Shown in pieces: positions 36,154 to 42,102 of a stretch of 42,102 nucleotides of DNA. This DNA comes from an uncultured Dorea sp. (GTDB lineage: Bacteria; Bacillota; Clostridia; Lachnospirales; Lachnospiraceae). Below the pieces are notes generated by a model. It saw nothing but the letters and a program-made list of their open reading frames with translations. It was not told the origin of the DNA and searched no databases. A program made the position numbers and the translations under genes. The stretch lies in the NCBI GenBank assembly GCA_949916155.1, contig CATLEM010000007.1, positions 1-42,102 of the forward strand, in the 5' to 3' direction. Numbering within the stretch: the stretch's first letter is position 1; every line of letters begins with the position of its first letter.

Positions 36154-37728
36154 CTACTTTATTTTCACTTTCTTCACGTTACTCCATGACCCATAATATT
36201 TATTTTTTCCTATGATTTTATACGCCCGGATTTTTGCATAATATGTTCTTTTTCTCTTCCAGCCGCTAATTGTCTTTGAAACTGTATTCTTCTTATAAGT
36301 CCGTCTGATTGTTTTGCTGCTGAAATCTCTTTTTTGCGATACGTATACTTCATATCCCGTTATCGACTTGTCCTTCTTCCACAATATCTTCATTTTTTTC
36401 TTCGCAGGCGATTTCACTGCTTTTAACGATATTTTCCTTGGTACGACCTTTATGGAGATTTGCTTTGCTGAGGCTCTATAATTTTGTGTTTCCGATGCAT
36501 TGATTGTAATCGTTGCAGCACCATATGACTTTACAGACACTTGTCCCGCGGCAGTAACTGAAGCCACATTATTATTTGATGATGTATAAGAAAGCTTCCC
36601 GTTTCCGTTTGTGCTTGCACCGAGAGAAAACATTTTTGAACCAATGGCTTTTGTATAAGATGATGCTGATGTATTAATCCTCTGTTCTTTTTGTACGGTT
36701 TCCGAACCGCCTACGGGAACATTTACTGCACCGCCGCTATTATCTGTATTATTACCTGAATTATCATCATCTGCATTCGGTGTATTCTCCTTCCAAACTG
36801 CATATAAGGTTATATCCTTGTTTTCTGTATAATCTCCCCCGGCGCTGTAGGATGCACTTGCAGCGCTTTTGTCTGCTGACCATCCTAAAAATGTATATCC
36901 TGCTTTAGAAGGTTTTGTACTGCTCAGTGTTAATGCTTCTCCGTGAACCTTTTTCTGGGATGACGGCTCGCCGCTTCCTCCGTTGGCATCATAGCTTACG
37001 GTATAAGTATTTTTTCTCCATACCGCGTATAACGTTGCCGAGCTGTCATTCTTGTACTCCCCTCCGGCAGTATAAGCTGCACTCAAAACAGTACTATCCG
37101 TTGACCATCCTAAAAATGTATAACCTTCTCTGGTCGGTTTTGCAGCACTTAACGTTAATACAGTTCCATAATATTTTGTTTGAGCATCCGGCGCCCCGGA
37201 TCCCCCATTAGCATCATATTCTATCGTATATGCAGAAGCCGGAAAGCTGACGGTAAAATTTTTATCATATAAGCTTGCTCCGGTAGTAAAATTATCAACC
37301 GGGAAAACCGATGCGGTAAATAAAAGATATTTTTCACTGTAATAATCCTTAAAATCTGATGAATCCAGTGTAAATGTGTATTTGACAGCGCCTCCGTCAA
37401 TATACCAAGAAGTAATCTGCTGCCACCCATTCTTCAAAAAGGCCAGATACCCAATATATTTGTGAATACCCTCCTCATATTTTTCTTCCGTTCTCACCGT
37501 AATCTCGACTTTAAATTTCTCACCTTGTACACACTGATAGCTTGAAGCATTTGTCTCAACACTGACATTTGTTGAGTATGTATTATCAGCGCACACAGAC
37601 ACACCAGAATCCATCTCGTATGGCTCGTCCGCTTTCACTTCTATAAAGTCAGAAAAGGTGAGAAGACATATGATACCTGTGATAAATATCCATTTTAGCC
37701 TTTTCAAGCACATGCCGCCCTTTAACAT
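36154..37728 (-). CDS. Secreted protein with two InlB B-repeat (Listeria-Bacteroides) domains and shared basic C-terminal module
   Basis: 'YTIEYDANGGSGAPDAQTKYYGTVLTLSAAKPTREGYTFLGWSTD...LYAVW' twice; signal peptide; start set to ATG 37728 (GAGAGGG SD). Confidence 0.92.
   Translation of the reverse strand: MLKGGMCLKRLKWIFITGIICLLTFSDFIEVKADEPYEMDSGVSVCADNTYSTNVSVETNASSYQCVQGEKFKVEITVRTEEKYEEGIHKYIGYLAFLKNGWQQITSWYIDGGAVKYTFTLDSSDFKDYYSEKYLLFTASVFPVDNFTTGASLYDKNFTVSFPASAYTIEYDANGGSGAPDAQTKYYGTVLTLSAAKPTREGYTFLGWSTDSTVLSAAYTAGGEYKNDSSATLYAVWRKNTYTVSYDANGGSGEPSSQKKVHGEALTLSSTKPSKAGYTFLGWSADKSAASASYSAGGDYTENKDITLYAVWKENTPNADDDNSGNNTDNSGGAVNVPVGGSETVQKEQRINTSASSYTKAIGSKMFSLGASTNGNGKLSYTSSNNNVASVTAAGQVSVKSYGAATITINASETQNYRASAKQISIKVVPRKISLKAVKSPAKKKMKILWKKDKSITGYEVYVSQKRDFSSKTIRRTYKKNTVSKTISGWKRKRTYYAKIRAYKIIGKNKYYGSWSNVKKVKIK
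36790..37231. repeat. Two tandem InlB B-repeat coding units
   Basis: YTIEYDANGGSG...LYAVWRKN and YTVSYDANGGSG...LYAVWKEN encoded back to back. Confidence 0.85.
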
Positions 37729-37771
37729 CTTCAATCCCTCTCTTCAAACTCGTTTTTGCATCTTTCTGAAT

Positions 37772-38312
37772 TTATTTAATTTTTACTTTCTTTACATTGC
37801 TCCATGCTCCATAATATTTGGTTTTTCCTATTTTTTTGTATCCACGGATTTTTACATAATATTTTCTCTTGCTCTTCCAACCGCTGATGGTTTTTGAAAC
37901 TGTATTCTTTTTATAAGTCCGCTTTATAGTTTCTCTGCTGAAATCCTTTTTCGGCGATACATATATCTCATAGCCTGTTACCGATTTATCCTTCTTCCAG
38001 GATATTTTCACCTTTTTCTTTGACGGCGATTTTACCGCTTTCAATGAACCTTTCTTCGGCACAACGTTTACCGTTACCGTTTTTGTGGCAGCATTATATC
38101 CCTGTGTTGCAGAAACATTAATTGTAATTATCGCCGTCCCATATGACTTAACGGATACCTGGCCAGTGGGAGATACCGTTGCCGCTTTTTTGTTTGATGA
38201 AACGAAAGTAAGATTCCCGCCTCCGCTTGCATTTGCACCGAGAGAGAAGGGCTTTGAACCAATCGCTTTTGTATAAATTGATGCTGATGTAATAATACTT
38301 TGATTCTGCTTT
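37772..38312. repeat. Copy of the shared C-terminal module; near-identical DNA to 39873-40412
   Basis: Side-by-side reading shows long identical runs; diverged copies at 33978-~34520 and 36154-~36694, partial copy at 41906-42102. Confidence 0.9.
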
Positions 38313-39811
38313 GCTGGTCCCGTATTTCCTGCCGGCTTATTTGCCGGATTATTCTCAGAACCTGTATCTTCCGTTTTATCTGTGAAAGCTTCTATCTCTG
38401 CTGATTGACTAATCGTACTGTCACTTACTGCTGTACACTGAACCATACACTTTCCTGATGCTTTTGCTGTCACGGTACCATTACTGTCTATCTCTGCAAC
38501 GGAATTATCAGATGAAATCCAAGTCACTCTTTTATCTGTCGCATTCTCCGGAAAGACAGATGCCGTAATCTGCTCTCTTTCTCCGGTTTTCATCTGATAT
38601 TGATTCTTTGACAGTTTAATCTCCGTAACAGGGATATTCTCTTTCTCAGTTGAATTCACTGTTTTTGCGTAAGCATGAAGATTAGATAATAAATTAAGAT
38701 TCAAGGCTACCCGCACACTATCACTTCCATTTTGAACAAGGTAAATATCATTATAGATGGCTCCATCATGATAAACCTTCACAGCATTACCAATATCAAT
38801 GCCCGGTGAGCGTAACCACCAACTACAGCTACCCTTATATTCACCACTCGTATAGCTGTATATTCCCATTGCCTTCGCATAAACACTGCTTTTATTTCTA
38901 CGCGCTTCATCCTGAGAACTTCCTGATAAAACGAATCCATACTGCGCTGCGCTGTCCCCATAAACTTCTGATTCTGATAAGAGGAATATCTTGTCTGTCG
39001 TATTGTTTCCTCCATCGGTTCCATAACTGATATTATCAGCATTTACTACAGAAGTATTTACGATTGCTGACCTTTCGTTTAAAGAAAATGCACTTCCAAT
39101 AAAGTTTTTACTACTGTAATCATTGCCCTGTTTATTAAATGACGCACCATAACCATTCAGCCAACTTCGGATTGTACTGGTTTCCCATGTTATACTTCCA
39201 GACTCTGTATTATATTCTTGGTCATCCAATGCCATATCTGACAAAAGCAACGCCTGATTTCCATCTACATTCAGCACCCGCCATTTGATTGGCTCGTATT
39301 TGAAGTAATGATATGTATCAGAATCTGGCCAGTTATAATAATTACTCTCAGCACTTGTATAAGTGGCATCCTTCTTTTTTACTCTGCGATATTTATTTCC
39401 ATCCACCATAATATCATTATTACTATTCCACCCGGATGCACTTTGCAGTTTACTATATAAACTTTCATCTTCTATGATATCGCCGTCTTTCAACATACTT
39501 TTATCCACAGCAACGTAACTATCTGCCGAAGGTACTACCTCTGCCTGCGGATAACTCCCAAACCAGACACAATCCCATGTCACGTTCTGTCCTGCCATCA
39601 TGCTGGAATCTATTTCAATTATTGGATTTCTCAGCTTGGGAGCTGCCATTTCTTCTCTTTCGTGTTTAACCTGCTCAGTATCTCCGCTTTGCTTTGTCTG
39701 CTGCAATATTCCACTATCAATTGCATTGGCAGTAAAATCTACACATAAACACACACATAAAACCGTCACAAGCAAAAAAGTCAACAATTTACCTATCACT
39801 TTTTTCTTCAT
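37772..39811 (-). CDS. Secreted DUF6273-like protein with Big_2-like domain and shared basic C-terminal module
   Basis: Signal peptide; 'VTWDCVWFGSYPQAEV...IKWRVLNVDGNQALLLSDMALD...WWLRSPG'; Big_2-like 'VTEIKLSKNQYQMKTGEREQITASVFPENATDKRVTWISSDNSVAEID'. Confidence 0.9.
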   Translation of the reverse strand: MKKKVIGKLLTFLLVTVLCVCLCVDFTANAIDSGILQQTKQSGDTEQVKHEREEMAAPKLRNPIIEIDSSMMAGQNVTWDCVWFGSYPQAEVVPSADSYVAVDKSMLKDGDIIEDESLYSKLQSASGWNSNNDIMVDGNKYRRVKKKDATYTSAESNYYNWPDSDTYHYFKYEPIKWRVLNVDGNQALLLSDMALDDQEYNTESGSITWETSTIRSWLNGYGASFNKQGNDYSSKNFIGSAFSLNERSAIVNTSVVNADNISYGTDGGNNTTDKIFLLSESEVYGDSAAQYGFVLSGSSQDEARRNKSSVYAKAMGIYSYTSGEYKGSCSWWLRSPGIDIGNAVKVYHDGAIYNDIYLVQNGSDSVRVALNLNLLSNLHAYAKTVNSTEKENIPVTEIKLSKNQYQMKTGEREQITASVFPENATDKRVTWISSDNSVAEIDSNGTVTAKASGKCMVQCTAVSDSTISQSAEIEAFTDKTEDTGSENNPANKPAGNTGPAKQNQSIITSASIYTKAIGSKPFSLGANASGGGNLTFVSSNKKAATVSPTGQVSVKSYGTAIITINVSATQGYNAATKTVTVNVVPKKGSLKAVKSPSKKKVKISWKKDKSVTGYEIYVSPKKDFSRETIKRTYKKNTVSKTISGWKSKRKYYVKIRGYKKIGKTKYYGAWSNVKKVKIK

Positions 39812-39872
39812 TTTTTCTCCTCTGCCTATCTTAATGACATCAACATTGCTTAGAATTAGAATCTTTTGACAT

Positions 39873-40412
39873 TTATTTGATTTTTACTTTCCTAACATTA
39901 CTCCATGCTCCATAATATTTGGTTTTTCCTATTTTTTTATATCCACGGATTTTTACATAATATTTTCTCTTACTCTTCCAACCACTGATGGTTTTTGAAA
40001 CTGTATTCTTTTTATAAATTCGCTTTATAGTTTCTCTGCTGAAATCCTTTTTCGGCGATACGTATATCTCATAGCCTGTTACAGATTTATCCTTTTTCCA
40101 GGATATCTTCACCTTTTTCTTTGACGGTGATTTTACTGCCTTTAATGAATTTTTTTTCGGCACAACATTTATCGTCACCGTTTTTGCGGCAGCATTGTAA
40201 TCTTGTGTTGCCGAAGCATTAATTGTAATCGTTGCCGTCCCATATGATTTTACAGATACCTGACCGGCAGGAGACACCATTGCCACTTTTTTACTTGATG
40301 AAGCGTAAGTAAGATTTCCGCCTCCGCTTGCATGTGCGCCGAGAGAGAATGACTTTGAGCCAATCGCTTTTGTATAAGATGATGCTGATGTTTTAATGCT
40401 TTGATTCTGCTT
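39873..40412. repeat. Copy of the shared C-terminal module (see 37772-38312)
   Basis: Same order of blocks, mostly third-position differences. Confidence 0.9.
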
Positions 40413-41843
40413 TGCTGCCCCCGTATTTCCTGTCGGATTATTATCTTCTGAAACAGAAACTTTCTCTTCCCCATTAGAACACACAGTTCCCGCATATGTA
40501 TAAAGTTTAGATGATAAATTAAGATTCAAAGCAGGGCGCACACCCCCAAATTCATCATTGACATGATCATAATAATGCATATCGCCGCTTTCATTAACAG
40601 TCGCAGCATATTTAGGCACTGTACCAGGTGAACGCAACCACCACATACAATTACCCTTATACGCTTCTCTCGAGCTGTACCATACTCCCATCGCTTTTGC
40701 ATATGTACTATTCTTACTTCTACGCGCTTCATCACAGATATTATTTAATGATATAAACCCATAAGATATTGCGCTTTCCCCACATGTTTCGGACTCTGAC
40801 AGAAGAAATATCTTGTCTGACGTATTATTTCCCCCTTCAGTTCCATAACTCATATTATTATCGTTTACTACAGAAGTAGTTACTATTGCTAATCTTTCGT
40901 CTGAAGAAAATGCGCTCCCAATAAAGTTTTTATCACTATAGTCATTCCCATATTTATTGAATATTGCATCATAACCATTCAACCAGCTTCGAATAGTACT
41001 GGTTTCCCATGTAATATCTTCAGATATAGTATTATATTTCTGATCATCCAACAATATATCAGATAAAATAAGCGCTTGATTTTCCTCCACTTCTAATACT
41101 CTCCATTTGATTGGTTCATATTTGAAGTAATGATATGTAACAGAATCTGACCAATTATAATAACTACTGCCTGAATTTGTATATATAGCATCACTCTTTT
41201 TTATCCTGCAGTATTTATTTCCATCTACCATAACATCATTATTGGCATTCCAACCGGATGCGCTTTGCAGTTTGCTATACAAACTACTGTCTTCTATAAT
41301 GTCACCCTTTTTAAGCATACTTTTGTCTATAGCCGCATAATTATCTACCGAGGCCACTACCTCTGCCTGCGGATAACTCCCAAACCATATACAATCCCAT
41401 GTTACTTTCTGTCCCGCAGTCATACTGGAATCTATCTCGATTCTTGGATTGTTGAGATTGAAAGATGAAAGTATCGCTATCTCCTGCTCTTTGTCCATCT
41501 CGTCAGCCTGTCCTAACAGCTTTTGTACTTTTATATCTTCTCCCTTTTTTTCATTCTCTAATACTGCAACCTTTTCCTTTTCTGCTATCTTATCTGTTTC
41601 TTCTACATTGTTATCTTTTCCTGGAATTTTTTGATGTTCCATTTCCTTTTCTGTATCTGCTTCTTCTGCCTGTTTACTCTGCTCTATTTGTTCTATTTGC
41701 TCAGCCTGCTCAATCTGTTCTTTCCGCTGCAATGTATCACTATCAGTTTCCTCCGCATTGACAGTAACATCTGCGCATAATCCCATGCACATAACCACCA
41801 CAAGTAAAAAAGCCGTCAACTTACTCATCGCTTTTTTCTTCAT
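39873..41843 (-). CDS. Secreted DUF6273-like paralogue without the Big_2 insert, shared basic C-terminal module
   Basis: Close paralogue of 37772..39811; signal peptide from ATG 41843; E/Q-rich linker 'EQIEQAEQIEQIEQSKQAEEADTEKEMEHQK'. Confidence 0.9.
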   Translation of the reverse strand: MKKKAMSKLTAFLLVVVMCMGLCADVTVNAEETDSDTLQRKEQIEQAEQIEQIEQSKQAEEADTEKEMEHQKIPGKDNNVEETDKIAEKEKVAVLENEKKGEDIKVQKLLGQADEMDKEQEIAILSSFNLNNPRIEIDSSMTAGQKVTWDCIWFGSYPQAEVVASVDNYAAIDKSMLKKGDIIEDSSLYSKLQSASGWNANNDVMVDGNKYCRIKKSDAIYTNSGSSYYNWSDSVTYHYFKYEPIKWRVLEVEENQALILSDILLDDQKYNTISEDITWETSTIRSWLNGYDAIFNKYGNDYSDKNFIGSAFSSDERLAIVTTSVVNDNNMSYGTEGGNNTSDKIFLLSESETCGESAISYGFISLNNICDEARRSKNSTYAKAMGVWYSSREAYKGNCMWWLRSPGTVPKYAATVNESGDMHYYDHVNDEFGGVRPALNLNLSSKLYTYAGTVCSNGEEKVSVSEDNNPTGNTGAAKQNQSIKTSASSYTKAIGSKSFSLGAHASGGGNLTYASSSKKVAMVSPAGQVSVKSYGTATITINASATQDYNAAAKTVTINVVPKKNSLKAVKSPSKKKVKISWKKDKSVTGYEIYVSPKKDFSRETIKRIYKKNTVSKTISGWKSKRKYYVKIRGYKKIGKTKYYGAWSNVRKVKIK

Positions 41844-41905
41844 TCTTCTCTCTTCCGCCTCTCTTAGTAACATCAACATTGTTTAGAATTAGAATCTTTT
41901 GACAT

Positions 41906-42102
41906 CTATTTGACTTTTACTCTCTTTACATTGCTCCAATCCCCGTAATACTTGCTTTTCCCTATTTTTTTATACCCACGGATTTTTACATAATAAGTTT
42001 TCTTACTCTTCCAGCCGCTTATGGCATTCGAAGCCATATTCTTCTTATAAGTCTTCCTGATGGTTCCCCGGCTGAAATCTTTTTTCAATGATATGTATAT
42101 TT
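41906..42102 (-). CDS. 3' end of a further array member, truncated by the window edge
   Basis: 'IYISLKKDFSRGTIRKTYKKNMASNAISGWKSKKTYYVKIRGYKKIGKSKYYGDWSNVKRVKVK*' is open to the window edge; ATG 42088 is unlikely to be the true start. Confidence 0.88.
   Translation of the reverse strand, partial: IYISLKKDFSRGTIRKTYKKNMASNAISGWKSKKTYYVKIRGYKKIGKSKYYGDWSNVKRVKVK

Noticed and set aside
33978-42102. Sortase-anchored surface proteins
   Set aside because: No LPXTG-like motif, hydrophobic C-terminal tail or sortase gene seen; proteins end in basic VKIK/VKVK
32400-42102. Prophage or transposon origin for the accessory region
   Set aside because: No integrase, transposase, terminase, capsid genes or att-like repeats recognised

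Overview
The window looks chromosomal and comes from a spore-forming Firmicute, probably Lachnospiraceae/Clostridia (inferred from gene content, not searched). Bases 1-31.5 kb are mostly core genome: tex, a TetR regulator, a DAG kinase/GDPD/PAP2 lipid cluster, bacteriohemerythrin, a fused SfsA-MutY protein, a small alarmone synthetase, a PfoR/PTS_EIIC_2 membrane protein, a MacB-type ABC system with a CARDB/NEW3-like partner, Na/Pi symporter, the joined spoIIA-sigF-spoVA locus, a TPR protein, folC, an LtaS-family sulfatase, and valS behind a T-box leader. From about 29.7 kb the region becomes accessory: a HEPN/MNT pair, a TlpA/CD1871A-type/4Fe-4S redox operon, a decayed small gene, an orphan type VII secretion-like substrate with DUF4176, and a tandem array of at least five secreted proteins. 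The array proteins have different N-terminal domains but share a very basic C-terminal module of about 180 aa. Best candidates for something undescribed: (i) the shared-C-terminus surface array beside the T7SS-like pair; (ii) a 66-aa membrane protein that opens the spoVA operon behind a good sigma-G-type promoter; (iii) a 44-aa smORF translationally coupled to folC; (iv) the SfsA-MutY fusion. No CRISPR array, rRNA, tRNA, transposase or prophage was seen. All family calls are from memory of motifs; no search was run.
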